From: Halomonas sp.
Lineage (GTDB): Bacteria > Pseudomonadota > Gammaproteobacteria > Pseudomonadales > Halomonadaceae
Direction: 5' to 3'
Length of the DNA: 40,160 nt
NCBI RefSeq assembly: GCF_007692655.1
Contig: NZ_REBQ01000110.1
Coordinates: forward strand, 1 to 40,160
In this document: positions 15,608 through 25,398 of the stretch, one piece after another
Layout of the letters: each line of letters opens with the position of its first letter
How positions within the stretch are numbered: the first letter of the stretch is position 1
The notes under the pieces: generated by a model
Told to the model about the DNA's origin: nothing
The model's database searches: none
What the model saw: only the letters and a program-made list of their open reading frames with translations
Translations under genes and position numbers: made by a program

Positions 15608-16959
15608 AAGGCTTCTCCACGGAAGGTGTCTTGTAGCAGGGTGTCGCCGCTAGCGGCGCCTTCGCCAAGGGTAAAGGCGGCGCGGAGCTGTTCAGCAGCG
15701 CGCTCGGCGGCGGCTTCACTGCGGGCGTGGACCATGGCGATGGGACGCTGACTATCCACGCGCTCACCGATTTCAACGATGTCGGTAAAGCCGACGCTAT
15801 GATCGACGCTTGCGTCGTTACGCAGGCGACCACCGCCCAGTTCCACCACGCTCATGCCCACGGCGCGGGTATCGATACGTTGTACGATGCCTACTTGCTC
15901 TGCGTATACCGGCTTAATCACGTCAGCTTTCGCCAGGTAGTGATCGGAGCGCTCCATAAAGTCGCTGGGGCCACCGAGTTCACGCACCATCTGGGCGAAC
16001 ACCTCAGCGGCGGCACCAGAGGTTAGCGCTTTCTCAAGCTTTGTTAATGCTTCTTCACGTGAGCCCGCAAGCTTGCCAGCGATTAGCATTTCCACCGCCA
16101 GCTCGCGGGTGACTTGCATCACGCGGCTGTCTGGGCGGTCACCGCGCAGCAGGGCCAGGGTCTCGACGATTTCCACGGCGTTACCGGCGCAGGGTGCCAA
16201 CGGTTGGCTCATATCGGTGAGCAGGGCGGTGGTGGGTGTACCTGCCTGGGTTGCGACATTGGCAATACTTTTCGCCAGCTCGCGGGATTTCTCCGGGGTG
16301 GGCATAAAGGCGCCGCTACCCACCTTAACGTCCATCACCAGCGCATCCAGACCGGAGGCCAGCTTTTTGCCCAGAATAGACGCTGTGATTAGTGGAATGG
16401 ATTCCACGGTGGCGGTTACGTCACGCACGCCGTAAATGCGCTTGTCCGCCGGTGCTAGGTCACCGGTCTGGCCGATAATCGCCACGCCGGTAGTCTTCAC
16501 TACGTCGCGGAAGCGCTCTGGGGCAGGGTAAGGGTCATAGCCGGGGATCGATTCGAGCTTATCCAAGGTGCCGCCGGTATGACCCAGGCCGCGACCGGAA
16601 ATCATCGGCACGAAGGCACCGCAGGCGGCTACCCAAGGGCCAAGCACCAGGGAGACCAAATCGCCCACGCCGCCGGTGGAGTGCTTATCCACAATCGGAC
16701 CTGGCAGGTTCAGGTCGCTCCACTGCATGACGTGGCCCGAGTCGCGGGTCGCGGTGGTCAGCGCTACCACTTCTTCACGGCTCATGCCGTTGAGAAACAC
16801 CGCCATGGTAAAGGCGCCAATCTGGGCGTCGCTAATGCGGTCATCAGCAATACCCTGGACAAACGCTTTAATCTCTTCTGCAGGCAGCGGCTGGCTGTCG
16901 CGCTTGAGACGGATAAGCTCCTGGGGAAGCAGAGTGTGTTTAGTGGCGTTAGCAGACAT
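15604..16959 (-). CDS. deoA: Thymidine phosphorylase
   Basis: 451 residues with the chosen start. It cleaves thymidine or deoxyuridine with phosphate to base and deoxyribose-1-phosphate. The family signature is visible: [18 protein letters not shown] (phosphate site) and [19 protein letters not shown], with [11 protein letters not shown] further on. The frame extends upstream, but the ATG at 16959 has GGAGG seven bases before it and matches the family N terminus ([12 protein letters not shown]). It overlaps the deoC stop by one base (TGATG) and the deoB start by four. Confidence 0.96.
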   Translation of the reverse strand: MSANATKHTLLPQELIRLKRDSQPLPAEEIKAFVQGIADDRISDAQIGAFTMAVFLNGMSREEVVALTTATRDSGHVMQWSDLNLPGPIVDKHSTGGVGDLVSLVLGPWVAACGAFVPMISGRGLGHTGGTLDKLESIPGYDPYPAPERFRDVVKTTGVAIIGQTGDLAPADKRIYGVRDVTATVESIPLITASILGKKLASGLDALVMDVKVGSGAFMPTPEKSRELAKSIANVATQAGTPTTALLTDMSQPLAPCAGNAVEIVETLALLRGDRPDSRVMQVTRELAVEMLIAGKLAGSREEALTKLEKALTSGAAAEVFAQMVRELGGPSDFMERSDHYLAKADVIKPVYAEQVGIVQRIDTRAVGMSVVELGGGRLRNDASVDHSVGFTDIVEIGERVDSQRPIAMVHARSEAAAERAAEQLRAAFTLGEGAASGDTLLQDTFRGEAL

Positions 16960-17753
16960 CAATAACCTCCGTCGGTGGCCGCCGCGCTGGTATTGCCAGT
17001 CAACGTCGTCAGCAGGTTGCCCAGTAAGCTTGAGGCACCAAAGCGGAAGTGTGCGGGCGTCACCCATCCTGGACCCATGATACTGTTAGCAAGTGCTAAG
17101 TATTCAGCGGCATCTTCGGCGGTTTTAACGCCCCCTGCCGCTTTGAAACCGACATCCTGGCCACTGGCTTTAATCGCTTTTAGCATGATCTCAGCCGCTT
17201 CCAAGGTGGCGTTGATAGGAACCTTCCCGGTCGATGTTTTAATAAAATCGGCCCCACCCTCGATAGCCAGTTCGCTGGCGCGCTTGATCAGCGCGGGCTC
17301 TTTAAGCTCGCCGGACTCAATAATGACTTTGAGAAGTGCTTGGCCAGCGCAGGCGGCTTTGCACATTTCAACCAGTTCAAGGCCTGTCTCTTCGTCACCC
17401 GCCATCAGCGCGCGGTAGGGGAATACCACATCGACTTCATGGGCGCCGGAGGCAACCGCATCGCGGGTTTCCCGGGCAGCGGCCATAATATCGTCGGTGC
17501 CGTCAGGAAAGTTGGTGACGGTGGCAATTTTAACCTGGTCATTAAGTTTGTGGGCAGTCAGCGCTCGCTGAGCCGTGACAATAAACTGGGGGTACACGCA
17601 CACCGCTGCAGGAGTGCCAAAAGGTGTTTTTACCTGCTGGCAGAGCGCTTCAATGGTGCTGTCTGTATCGCTGCTATTCAGGCTCGTCAGGTCCATGAGG
17701 GTGAGTGCTTGGCGCGCGGCTTGAGCGATATTGGGGGAGGCAGTCGCAGTCAT
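16959..17753 (-). CDS. deoC: Deoxyribose-phosphate aldolase
   Basis: 264 residues (259 in E. coli). It splits 2-deoxyribose-5-phosphate into acetaldehyde and glyceraldehyde-3-phosphate, the exit of the pathway. The Schiff-base lysine is Lys172 in DFIKTSTGK; the proton relay residues are Asp108 in HEVDVVFPY and Lys204 in [10 protein letters not shown]. The start at 17753 (MTATASPN) is chosen for family length; the upstream extension reads like the intergenic region and contains a hairpin. Its Shine-Dalgarno sequence is weak (GAGAA). It is the first enzyme gene after the permease. Confidence 0.95.
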   Translation of the reverse strand: MTATASPNIAQAARQALTLMDLTSLNSSDTDSTIEALCQQVKTPFGTPAAVCVYPQFIVTAQRALTAHKLNDQVKIATVTNFPDGTDDIMAAARETRDAVASGAHEVDVVFPYRALMAGDEETGLELVEMCKAACAGQALLKVIIESGELKEPALIKRASELAIEGGADFIKTSTGKVPINATLEAAEIMLKAIKASGQDVGFKAAGGVKTAEDAAEYLALANSIMGPGWVTPAHFRFGASSLLGNLLTTLTGNTSAAATDGGY

Positions 17754-17783
17754 GGAATTCTCGCAAGTCAGTAAAAGATAAAA

Positions 17784-17813
17784 CGGGCACTGCAGATACA
17801 ACTGCAGCACCCG
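17784..17813 (-). other. Intercistronic hairpin between nupC and deoC
   Basis: In the 84-base gap, CTGCAG at 17790-17795 pairs with CTGCAG at 17802-17807 around the loop ATACAA, and CGGG/CCCG extend the stem outside a CA/CA mismatch. There is no T tract, so this looks like an mRNA processing or stability element that could separate permease and enzyme expression levels, rather than a full terminator. Confidence 0.5.
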
Positions 17814-17837
17814 CCACCCTCAGTAGTACCCGCTGGG

Positions 17838-19121
17838 TTAAGACGTAGCGTTACTCAGGGCGATAAAGAAGCCAGCAATAGAGGCTGACATCAAGTTAGA
17901 AAGCGTACCCGCCAAAACGGCTTTAACACCAAAGCGTGCAATTTCTTTACGGCGGGTAGGGGCAATACTACCCAAACCACCCAGCAAAATCGCAATGGAG
18001 GATAGGTTGGCAAAGCCACACAGCGCAAAAGAGAGAATCGCCATGGTGTGCGGTGTCATCAACTGACCCGTAGCGGCAACGACTTGTTCCCCTTCAATGT
18101 AAGGGGCTAAATTGATGTAGGCGACAAATTCGTTGACCACCAGTTTTTGGCCGATAAATGAGCCCGCCAGGGTAGCCTCTTCCCAGGGTACACCCAATAG
18201 GAAGGCTAGCGGAGCAAATAGCCAGCCCAGTATTAGTTCCAGGCTTAGCGCTTCAAAGCCTACCCAGCCGCCAACCCCGCCTAAAATACCGTTGACCAAT
18301 GCAATCAGGGCGATGAACGCCAGCAGCATTGCGCCCACGTTGGCAGCCAGCATTAACCCCGATGTGGCACCAGATGCCGCAGCATCCAATACGTTGGCAG
18401 GCTTATCTTCCTGGGCTTCTATCTCTTCTTCTACCTTGGTAACGCTGTCGCTGTCGGTAACGTCTTGGGTTTCCGGCATGATCAACTTAGCGAATAACAG
18501 CCCGCCTGGGGCCGCCATAAATGACGCTGCCACCAAGTACTCCATGGGAATACCTAGCGCTGCGTAGCCTGCCAATACGGAACCGGCCACAGAGGCTAAA
18601 CCGCCACACATAACGGCAAATAGCTGCGAGGGGGTCATGCGGGCAATAAATGGGCGAACCACTAGCGGGGCTTCGGTTTGGCCGACGAAAATATTCGCCG
18701 TCGCGGAGAGCGATTCAGTACGTGAGGTGCCCAATGCTTTTTGCAGGGCGCCACCCAAGATGCGGATAACCCACTGCATGATGCCGATGTAGTACAGCAC
18801 AGCGATCAGTGAAGAGAAGAAGATAATCACCGGCAGTACTTTAATCGCAAATATAAAGCCGATGTTGTCTACATCTGCCAGCCCGCCAAATAGAAAGCCG
18901 ATGCCATCATCGGCGTACACCAATACTTGGCTAACGCCCGCCGAAATGGCTTGCAGAACGGCTTGCCCAAACGGTACATAAAGTACAAAGGCCCCAATAC
19001 CTGCCTGAATCGCAAACGCACCCAGCACGGTACGCAGTCGAATCGACTTACGGTCGTAGGAGAAAATCAGAGCGATGGTCACCAGGGTGACCATACCAAC
19101 CAAGCTCATAAGGAGTGTCAT
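17838..19121 (-). CDS. nupC: Concentrative nucleoside transporter, NupC-like
   Basis: 427 residues, strongly hydrophobic, of the CNT family (proton- or sodium-coupled nucleoside symport across the inner membrane). Seen are three N-terminal membrane segments, [20 protein letters not shown], the [15 protein letters not shown] substrate-site block, [20 protein letters not shown], a charged cytoplasmic insert ([12 protein letters not shown] region near residue 230), and the C-terminal [24 protein letters not shown] precedes the ATG. The insert makes it a little longer than E. coli NupC. Its place between tsx and deoC gives a direct import-to-catabolism order. Proton versus sodium coupling cannot be told here. 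Confidence 0.93.
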   Translation of the reverse strand: MTLLMSLVGMVTLVTIALIFSYDRKSIRLRTVLGAFAIQAGIGAFVLYVPFGQAVLQAISAGVSQVLVYADDGIGFLFGGLADVDNIGFIFAIKVLPVIIFFSSLIAVLYYIGIMQWVIRILGGALQKALGTSRTESLSATANIFVGQTEAPLVVRPFIARMTPSQLFAVMCGGLASVAGSVLAGYAALGIPMEYLVAASFMAAPGGLLFAKLIMPETQDVTDSDSVTKVEEEIEAQEDKPANVLDAAASGATSGLMLAANVGAMLLAFIALIALVNGILGGVGGWVGFEALSLELILGWLFAPLAFLLGVPWEEATLAGSFIGQKLVVNEFVAYINLAPYIEGEQVVAATGQLMTPHTMAILSFALCGFANLSSIAILLGGLGSIAPTRRKEIARFGVKAVLAGTLSNLMSASIAGFFIALSNATS

Positions 19122-19157
19122 AGGGAGATCCTTCGAGTCCGCGAGGAGTAAACTCGT

Positions 19158-20006
19158 TTACAGTAGGTTGAGCTTGACGGAGTAAATCATCGCATTCTGA
19201 TAATCATTGGGGGTGCCCAACTTGTTTTCAGAATAGCGATACTGAATACCCGTGGTGATTAAATCGCTGGGGTGCCACCAAAAGCTTAGTGCGCCATTGG
19301 TGCCTACGCTACCCGCCTTATCGCCAACGAAGTTCTGTTCCAGGTAGTCGTCATCACGACCAAATGTTTGCTCATGCCAGTTGGTAACGCTGAAGTTTTG
19401 GTTAATCGCCGAGAAGTCATAGCCGGCTACCCAGCCGGCCATATAGCCATTCATGCCCGTGTAGCCATCGCTCTGAACACGAGCGGCGCCAATAAAGGGT
19501 TTAAACCACAGGCCGTTATCAAAGGTGGTGCGGTAGCCAAGGCCGAGAATTTGATCCTGCTCGCGGGCATTAAAGCCGTAGTCGCGGAAGTCATAGACAT
19601 GGGCATAAATCGAGAGTGGGCTGTCGCCCAGGTAAATGTGCGACGTCACCTTACCTGCAGTACGGAAGTTGTCCTTACCTCCACTGGACTCATTAAACTG
19701 GTTGTTTGTGGGGTTTTCAAAATCAAAGAAACCGTAAAACTCGCCCCAGCTAAAACCTGCGCCGCCTTCGATTTCAACAAAGGTGAAATCGCTTTTAGCC
19801 GCGTTGGAGGCGGTGCGCGCTTCAGTGCCGCTCGACCAGTCCAAGTAGTTTAAGGAAATATTGCCGAATGACCAGATAGGCTGGAAGGTATCCGCATTGG
19901 CCGTGGTAGCCGCCGTGGTCATCAAAACGCCAGCGCCAAGCGTGACAAGAGACGAAGAGCGGGTAAGCGTACGGAATGGGGTACGCAAAAAGGTACGAGC
20001 AGTCAT
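19158..20006 (-). CDS. tsx: Tsx-type nucleoside-specific outer membrane channel
   Basis: 282 residues. A signal peptide with an Arg-rich N region ends near residue 38 (TTANA, then DTFQPIW). The mature part is beta-barrel-like with the Tsx family pattern WSFGNISLNYLDW, FVEIEGGAGFSWGEFYGFFD, HIYLGDSPLS and a C-terminal strand ending VKLNLL. It would admit nucleosides through the outer membrane ahead of the NupC-like symporter, whose gene starts 36 bases downstream. GAGG precedes the ATG. As the first gene of the operon it lies directly behind the DeoR-type operators. Confidence 0.9.
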   Translation of the reverse strand: MTARTFLRTPFRTLTRSSSLVTLGAGVLMTTAATTANADTFQPIWSFGNISLNYLDWSSGTEARTASNAAKSDFTFVEIEGGAGFSWGEFYGFFDFENPTNNQFNESSGGKDNFRTAGKVTSHIYLGDSPLSIYAHVYDFRDYGFNAREQDQILGLGYRTTFDNGLWFKPFIGAARVQSDGYTGMNGYMAGWVAGYDFSAINQNFSVTNWHEQTFGRDDDYLEQNFVGDKAGSVGTNGALSFWWHPSDLITTGIQYRYSENKLGTPNDYQNAMIYSVKLNLL

Positions 20007-20083
20007 GAGAGCCTCAACAAGGGTTATCGCGGTGCTATTTGGGAGTAGCTAACCGGGGTTATAGTCGTGTGGGCTGGCGATAA

Positions 20084-20099
20084 TGTTAAAATTATAACA
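20084..20099. promoter_or_regulatory. DeoR operator-like palindrome O1 at the tsx promoter
   Basis: TGTTAAAATTATAACA, with flanks AA and TT extending the symmetry to 20 bases (20082-20101). The E. coli DeoR operator palindrome is TGTTAGAATTCTAACA, so 14 of 16 positions agree and both TGTTA/TAACA arms are intact. It covers the inferred -10 box of tsx and lies 77 bases upstream of its ATG, beside a deoR gene. Confidence 0.85.
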
Positions 20100-20119
20100 T
20101 TTAGTGTTATTTTTTTAAC
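20091..20119 (-). promoter_or_regulatory. Inferred sigma-70 promoter of the tsx-deo operon
   Basis: On the minus strand a perfect TATAAT (plus-strand 20091-20096) is preceded after 17 bases by GTTAAA (20114-20119), a partial match to TTGACA. Transcription would start near 20084, giving a leader of about 77 bases. Both elements sit within the two DeoR-like sites, the arrangement expected for direct repression. Confidence 0.65.
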
Positions 20120-20120
20120 G
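20105..20120. promoter_or_regulatory. Second, weaker DeoR-like operator O2
   Basis: TGTTATTTTTTTAACG keeps one intact arm (TGTTA) and four of five bases of the other (TAACG for TAACA), with the same six-base spacing. Its centre is 21 bases from that of O1, two helical turns, so both would face the same side of the DNA. It overlaps the inferred -35 element. Confidence 0.6.
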
Positions 20121-20135
20121 GAAATTTGCAAGTGT

Positions 20136-20164
20136 TGTCACACCAAAAAGCCTTAAATGTGACA
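20136..20164. repeat. Seven-base inverted repeat in the deoR-tsx region
   Basis: TGTCACA at 20136-20142 and TGTGACA at 20158-20164 are exact reverse complements separated by 15 bases. The half-sites contain TCACA and TGTGA, but in the order opposite to a CRP site, so it is not a standard CRP box. It could be the target of another regulator or a weak stem. Confidence 0.4.
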
Positions 20165-20363
20165 CTGCTTTCGTGATTGCCACTAATCGCGCCAATAGGC
20201 GTCCTAACAGTGGAAATTTTGGCGCCGCTCGCTCAGCATAGAAACGGCACTGCAGCGAAATAACAACGAACATTGCCTACCCATAAAGCCTGACTGGGCG
20301 CGAATGCTGCCGCTTGATGACGCAAGACTTAACGACAAAAGGGTTTGCCAGGAGATGTCCACC

Positions 20364-21131
20364 ATGAATGGTCGTAGCGCACTGCGCCTTGCCAAACTTC
20401 AGGATGCGCTTGCCAGCGGCGGCACTCTTCACCTGCGCGATGCCGCAGAGCTGTGTGATGTATCGGAGATGACGATCCGTCGCGATCTGACGACCCACAC
20501 CACTGCTATCAGCCTACTGGGAGGGCGGCTGGTCATGGCGAACTATCCGGGTGTCACGCCGATTTATGATTTAACCGAGCAGCAGGCCAGTCATTACCAG
20601 GCAAAATATAGTCTCTGTCAGCGGGTGCTCGCCTTTATCGAAGAGGGCGATACGCTGTTTATTGACTGCGGCTCGACGCTGATTCCTTTGCTCAGCCAAT
20701 TAAGTCATTTCCGTGAGCTAACCGTGGTGACCTATGCGCTCAATGTTGCCAATGCGGTGACGGCGCTGCCAAACGTGCGCTTAGTGCTTTTAGGGGGATT
20801 GTTTTATGCTGCCTCCCAATCGTTTGCTAGCGATAATATGGCGGCCGCGATTGAGCGTTTAGGCATCAATAAGGCGCTAATCTCTGCGGCGGGAGTAGAC
20901 CTGGAGCGCGGCGTAAGCTGCTTTCACTTCCATGAAGTGGCACCCAAACAGGCCGCCATTGCCACCGCTATGCAACGCTTGCTAGTGGTAGATGCCAGTA
21001 AATTTGGTGTAGTGCGCCCTGCCTATTTTGCCGCATTAGGTGATTTTGATGTGATTGTCACCGATGAAGAGGGGGCACCGAAGCTGCTGCGGGGCCTTGG
21101 TAATGAAGTGCCAGAAGTGACCATCGCCTAG
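20364..21131 (+). CDS. deoR: DeoR-family repressor of the deoxyribonucleoside operon
   Basis: 255 residues (252 in E. coli DeoR). The N-terminal winged helix (about 22-41) reads LHLRDAAELCDVSEMTIRRD, nearly the same as E. coli DeoR, followed by a sugar-phosphate-binding domain with LFIDCGSTLIPLL, VVTYALNVANAV, LLGGLFYAASQ, SAAGVDLERGVSCFHFHE and VVDASKFGVVRPAYF. The inducer is expected to be deoxyribose-5-phosphate. The ATG at 20364 is chosen because AGGAG at 20350-20354 is nine bases away; the ATG at 20355 directly touches it. It is divergent from the tsx-deo operon it should control. Confidence 0.93.
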   Translation: MNGRSALRLAKLQDALASGGTLHLRDAAELCDVSEMTIRRDLTTHTTAISLLGGRLVMANYPGVTPIYDLTEQQASHYQAKYSLCQRVLAFIEEGDTLFIDCGSTLIPLLSQLSHFRELTVVTYALNVANAVTALPNVRLVLLGGLFYAASQSFASDNMAAAIERLGINKALISAAGVDLERGVSCFHFHEVAPKQAAIATAMQRLLVVDASKFGVVRPAYFAALGDFDVIVTDEEGAPKLLRGLGNEVPEVTIA

Positions 21132-21411
21132 GCGTTTGTTGTGCGTGTATAAGATAATGCTTAAGGTGCGTCAAATCGCCACTTCTTTCATGACCTGTAT
21201 CAATAGAAAATACTTTAGTCTTAGCTGCTTGAGCGTTTAACGCATGAGTAAGCGAGGCCGTCGCCAATCCCCATTCGGCGGCGCATATTTTTCCCGGAGC
21301 AGTGCTTTTAAAGGTAACGTTTTGGGAAAAGTATGGAGTGATAGTTAGCCTGCTATTAAGTTGGTTGGCATCGCAGGCTAGTGTTTATTGAACCTCTCAT
21401 GAGATCACACC
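21132..21411. other. Intergenic region between deoR and cyoA
   Basis: 280 bases holding a deoR terminator candidate and, by position, the cyo promoter. I cannot assign convincing -35/-10 boxes. TTTTGGGAAAA at 21320-21330 is a small symmetric element of unknown meaning. Confidence 0.4.
21259..21293 (+). terminator. Probable deoR terminator
   Basis: CGTCGCC (21259-21265) pairs with GGCGGCG (21277-21283), including one G-U pair, over an 11-base loop. CATATTTTTC follows. It lies about 130 bases after deoR and before cyoA. Confidence 0.45.
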
Positions 21412-22458
21412 ATGCAACGACACTCACTCTGGCGCAGGCGAGGCACCTTAGTGCTCCTTGCGCTGTGCCTGTTTCTGGCAGGCTGTAGTTCTGCACTTCT
21501 AGATCCCAAGGGGCAGATTGGCGTAGAACAGCGTTCGCTGATTCTCACCTCTTTCGGCTTAATGCTAATCGTGGTTATCCCTGTTATTGCGATGACGCTG
21601 CTGTTTGGCTGGCGTTATCGGCGCAATAATCCATTGGCGAAATACCTGCCTGATTGGGCGCACTCGAATGCGATTGAAGCGGTGATATGGGTCGTACCCT
21701 GCGCCATTATTGCCGTGCTCGCGCTGTTAACCTGGAAAACCTCCCACAGTCTTGACCCGCACAAACCGCTTGAAAGCGATGTGGCGGCGATGGAAATACA
21801 GGCGGTGGCGCTAGATTGGAAGTGGCTGTTCATCTACCCCGAACAGGGCATTGCCAGCGTTAACGAAGTGGCCTTTCCGGTGGATACCCCAGTACGTTTT
21901 CGGGTTAGTTCCGGCTCGGTCATGAATGCCTTCTTCATCCCTCACTTGGGCAGTCAGATCTACGCCATGGCGGGAATGGACAACGATGTCCACCTGATTG
22001 CCGATGAAATTGGCAGCTACCCAGGCCGCTCTACCAACTACAGCGGTGCGGGCTTCTCGGGTATGACCTTTGAGGCAAAAGTAACCTCACCCGCTGATTT
22101 TGATGCTTGGGTCGAAGGCGTTCGTAGTGCCCCTGAAACACTCTCTTATCCCGAGCGCTATGAAACGCTAGCTGAGCCCAGCGAATTTCATCCTGTGGAG
22201 TACTTCTCCGCTGTTTCACCAACGCTATATGAAAGCATCTTGACCAGCTTCCACACCGGTGGCGGGCATGGCGGTCACTCTGACGCCATTGGCGATGCCC
22301 ACGAAAACCATGTTTACGAAAACCATGTCGAACCTGGCGAGCTAGAAAGCGCTCATGCGAACGATCATGCGACCGCACCTAGTCATGAAACCAATCACCA
22401 TGCCAGTGGGGAGCATGCCCTGCGCAGCCATCCCACTAACGTTGAAGCAGGGGGTTAA
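21412..22458 (+). CDS. cyoA: Cytochrome bo3 ubiquinol oxidase subunit II
   Basis: 348 residues. An N-terminal lipoprotein signal ends in LAGC (Cys25), then two membrane helices (about 43-67 and 85-107) and a periplasmic cupredoxin domain. [23 protein letters not shown] is the quinol oxidase version, lacking the cysteines of the CuA centre, so the electron donor is quinol, not cytochrome c. The C terminus from about residue 283 is an unusual histidine-rich tail ([14 protein letters not shown], then a near repeat [10 protein letters not shown], and more His) that E. coli CyoA does not have. First gene of cyoABCDE. Confidence 0.95.
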   Translation: MQRHSLWRRRGTLVLLALCLFLAGCSSALLDPKGQIGVEQRSLILTSFGLMLIVVIPVIAMTLLFGWRYRRNNPLAKYLPDWAHSNAIEAVIWVVPCAIIAVLALLTWKTSHSLDPHKPLESDVAAMEIQAVALDWKWLFIYPEQGIASVNEVAFPVDTPVRFRVSSGSVMNAFFIPHLGSQIYAMAGMDNDVHLIADEIGSYPGRSTNYSGAGFSGMTFEAKVTSPADFDAWVEGVRSAPETLSYPERYETLAEPSEFHPVEYFSAVSPTLYESILTSFHTGGGHGGHSDAIGDAHENHVYENHVEPGELESAHANDHATAPSHETNHHASGEHALRSHPTNVEAGG

Positions 22459-22461
22459 GCA

Positions 22462-24456
22462 ATGTTTGGAAAACTTAGTTTAGAGGCCATTCCCTACCAC
22501 GAGCCGATTATCATGGTCGTGGCGGCCTTTATGGCCATTGGTGGGATCGCGTTGGTAGGCGCGTTGACTTACTACCGTAAGTGGGGCTGGCTATGGAACG
22601 AGTGGTTTACCTCCGTTGACCATAAAAAGCTCGGCATCATGTACTTTATCGTCGCGCTGGTCATGCTTCTCCGTGGCTTTGCCGATGCCATTATGATGCG
22701 CACTCAGCTGGCCATGGCCGCCGGAGGTGCCGCAGGCTATTTACCCCCCGAACATTACGATCAGATCTTTACCGCCCACGGCGTGATCATGATCTTCTTC
22801 GTGGCGATGCCCATGGTCATTGGTCTGATGAACCTGGTGGTGCCGCTGCAAATTGGCGCACGCGATGTCGCCTTTCCCTTCCTGAATAACTTAAGCTTCT
22901 GGCTGTTTGCTGCCGCAGCGATATTGGTCAATATCTCGCTGGTGGTGGGGGAGTTCGCCAAAACCGGCTGGCTGGCCTACGCCCCCTTATCGGGGATCGA
23001 GTTTAGTCCTGGGGTCGGGGTCGATTACTGGATATGGGCGTTACAGATATCCGGGGTAGGCACGACGCTGACCGGTATTAACTTCTTTGTGACCATTCTG
23101 AAAATGCGCACCAAGGGCATGACGCTGTTCCGCATGCCGATCTTCACCTGGACCTCGCTGTGCGCCAACATTCTGATTATTGCCTCTTTCCCGATTCTGA
23201 CCGCGACAGTCGCGCTGCTGACCCTGGACCGTTACTTGGGCATGCACTTCTTCACCAATGATTTTGGCGGCAACATGATGATGTACGTCAACCTCATTTG
23301 GGCCTGGGGCCACCCGGAAGTGTATATCCTGATCCTGCCGGCGTTTGGGGTGTTCTCTGAAGTTATTTCGACCTTTGCCCGCAAACGCCTGTTTGGTTAT
23401 ATGACCATGGTGTGGGCGACCATCGCCATCACCTTGCTGTCGTTTATTGTTTGGTTGCACCACTTCTTCACCATGGGGGCGGGCGCCAACGTTAACGCCT
23501 TCTTCGGCATTATGACGATGATTATCGCCATTCCCACCGGGGTGAAGGTCTTCAACTGGCTATTCACCATTTATCGCGGAAGCTTAGAGCTGACCTCACC
23601 GGTACTGTGGACCCTGGGCTTTATTATCACCTTCACCCTGGGTGGCATGACCGGCGTGATGTTGGCGGTGCCTGCGGCCAACTTTGTGCTGCACAACAGC
23701 CTGTTTGTAATTGCTCACTTCCATAACGTCATCATTGGCGGCGTGGTGTTCGGCATGATGGCGGGGCTTACCTTCTGGTTCCCCAAAGCGTTCGGTTTCA
23801 CGCTCAGCGAAAAGTGGGGCAAGCGCTCGTTCTGGTGCTGGTTTATCGGTTTTTACGTCGCCTTTATGCCGCTTTATGTACTGGCCTTCTTTGGCGCTGT
23901 GCGCCGCATGCAGTCCTACGCCAACCCTGAATGGCAGCCGTGGATGATTCTGGCCTGGGTAGGGGCGGTCATCATCATGATGGGCATCGCCTGCACCATT
24001 ATTCAGTTCTGGGTGAGTATCCGTGACCGTCAACAGAACGCCGATGTGACCGGCGACCCTTGGGATGGTCGCACCTTGGAGTGGTCGACCTCATCGCCCG
24101 CGCCGTTCTACAACTTCGCGCGATTACCTGAAGTAGGTGATATCGACAGCTTCTGGTCGCAGAAGCAGCGTAGCAATGAGCAGCTTGAAGACGCGCCCTA
24201 TACCGATATCCATATGCCGCGTAATACCGTTGCCGGGCCGGTGATTAGCCTGTTCGCCCTGGTGCTGGGTTTTGCCCTGGTGTGGCATATCTGGTGGTTA
24301 GCGGCGGTAGGCTTGATTGGCGTAATGGCGAGCTTTATCGCCCGTGTTTTCAATGATGATGTCGATTACTACGTACCGGCCGCTGACGTCGAACGTATCG
24401 AACGTAAGCATCAACTCGAACGTGAACAACAGCTAGGCATGGAGGCGCAAGCGTAA
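22462..24456 (+). CDS. cyoB: Cytochrome bo3 ubiquinol oxidase subunit I
   Basis: 664 residues (663 in E. coli), with about 15 membrane helices. All key residues fall at the E. coli positions: Arg71, Asp75 and His98 of the quinol site ([17 protein letters not shown]), His106 and His421 for heme b, His419 for heme o3, and the CuB ligands His284, His333 and His334, with Glu286 and Tyr288 in [16 protein letters not shown]. It reduces oxygen to water and pumps protons. It starts three bases after the cyoA stop and its stop shares a base with the cyoC start. Confidence 0.98.
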   Translation: MFGKLSLEAIPYHEPIIMVVAAFMAIGGIALVGALTYYRKWGWLWNEWFTSVDHKKLGIMYFIVALVMLLRGFADAIMMRTQLAMAAGGAAGYLPPEHYDQIFTAHGVIMIFFVAMPMVIGLMNLVVPLQIGARDVAFPFLNNLSFWLFAAAAILVNISLVVGEFAKTGWLAYAPLSGIEFSPGVGVDYWIWALQISGVGTTLTGINFFVTILKMRTKGMTLFRMPIFTWTSLCANILIIASFPILTATVALLTLDRYLGMHFFTNDFGGNMMMYVNLIWAWGHPEVYILILPAFGVFSEVISTFARKRLFGYMTMVWATIAITLLSFIVWLHHFFTMGAGANVNAFFGIMTMIIAIPTGVKVFNWLFTIYRGSLELTSPVLWTLGFIITFTLGGMTGVMLAVPAANFVLHNSLFVIAHFHNVIIGGVVFGMMAGLTFWFPKAFGFTLSEKWGKRSFWCWFIGFYVAFMPLYVLAFFGAVRRMQSYANPEWQPWMILAWVGAVIIMMGIACTIIQFWVSIRDRQQNADVTGDPWDGRTLEWSTSSPAPFYNFARLPEVGDIDSFWSQKQRSNEQLEDAPYTDIHMPRNTVAGPVISLFALVLGFALVWHIWWLAAVGLIGVMASFIARVFNDDVDYYVPAADVERIERKHQLEREQQLGMEAQA

Positions 24457-25067
24457 TGGCTACCGATACTCTACATCACGGCGCAGTGGCCGAGCCCCAT
24501 GAGCATCACGATGCCGCGGGCACCAAAGTGTTTGGTTTTTGGGTTTACCTAATGAGCGATTTGGTGATCTTCGGATCACTGTTCGCCACCTACGCCGTGC
24601 TGATGAAGGGCACCGCGGGCGGGCCGACGGCTGCCGATATTTTCGAGCTGCCCTTTGTGCTGGTGGAGACCTTCTTACTGCTGGTGAGCAGTTTTACCTT
24701 TGGGATGGGCGTGTTGGCGATGAATGCCAATCGCATTAACCAGGTAAAAGCGTGGCTTGCCGTTACGTTTTTGCTCGGTGCGGCCTTCGTGGGCATGGAG
24801 GTCTATGAGTTTCAGCACCTGATTCACCAAGGCTATGGGCCGGATCGCAGCGCGTTTCTCTCGTCCTTCTTTACCCTGGTGGGCACCCACGGTCTTCACG
24901 TAACCTTTGGCTTGATCTGGATCTTGGTAATGCTGGTACAGCTCTCTACCAAAGGCTTGAACGATATGACCCGGCCAAGGATTTTGTGCCTCAGCCTGTT
25001 CTGGCACTTCCTGGATATTGTCTGGATCTGTGTCTTCTCATTCGTTTACCTGATGGGAGTGTTGTGA
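24456..25067 (+). CDS. cyoC: Cytochrome bo3 ubiquinol oxidase subunit III
   Basis: 203 residues with five predicted membrane segments and the heme-copper oxidase subunit III pattern: [20 protein letters not shown], the conserved Glu in [30 protein letters not shown] and the final [20 protein letters not shown]. It stabilises subunit I. It overlaps the cyoB stop by one base (TAATG). Confidence 0.97.
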   Translation: MATDTLHHGAVAEPHEHHDAAGTKVFGFWVYLMSDLVIFGSLFATYAVLMKGTAGGPTAADIFELPFVLVETFLLLVSSFTFGMGVLAMNANRINQVKAWLAVTFLLGAAFVGMEVYEFQHLIHQGYGPDRSAFLSSFFTLVGTHGLHVTFGLIWILVMLVQLSTKGLNDMTRPRILCLSLFWHFLDIVWICVFSFVYLMGVL

Positions 25068-25068
25068 G

Positions 25069-25398
25069 ATGAGTCATCCTTCTTCTGGCGCAGCGAATGC
25101 CCATGGCAGCGTAAAGTCTTATGTGACAGGACTGGTATTGTCGCTGATACTGACCATTATCCCCTTTGCAGTGGTGATGAGTGGCGCGCTTAGCGTGCTT
25201 ACCACTGTTATAGTGGTGGCCGTGACCGCTGTACTGCAGATATTGGTGCAGCTGGTCATGTTTATGCATATGAATACCAAAGCTGACGAGGGCTGGAATC
25301 TCATGTCCTTCGTCTTCACACTGACGATTCTCGTCTTAGTGGTAGGAGGCTCGCTGTGGATCATGCAGCATCTGCATCTCAACATGATGATCGGCTGA
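25069..25398 (+). CDS. cyoD: Cytochrome bo3 ubiquinol oxidase subunit IV
   Basis: 109 residues with three membrane helices, matching E. coli CyoD in size. The second-helix and loop motif QLVMFMHMNTKADEGWN is characteristic. It assists assembly of the oxidase. It begins one base after cyoC, and its last 43 bases overlap the start of cyoE. Confidence 0.95.
   Translation: MSHPSSGAANAHGSVKSYVTGLVLSLILTIIPFAVVMSGALSVLTTVIVVAVTAVLQILVQLVMFMHMNTKADEGWNLMSFVFTLTILVLVVGGSLWIMQHLHLNMMIG

Noticed and set aside
20136..20164. CRP site in the deo regulatory region
   Set aside because: The half-sites are in the order TCACA then TGTGA with 15 bases between, opposite to TGTGA-N6-TCACA. Reported only as an unassigned repeat.
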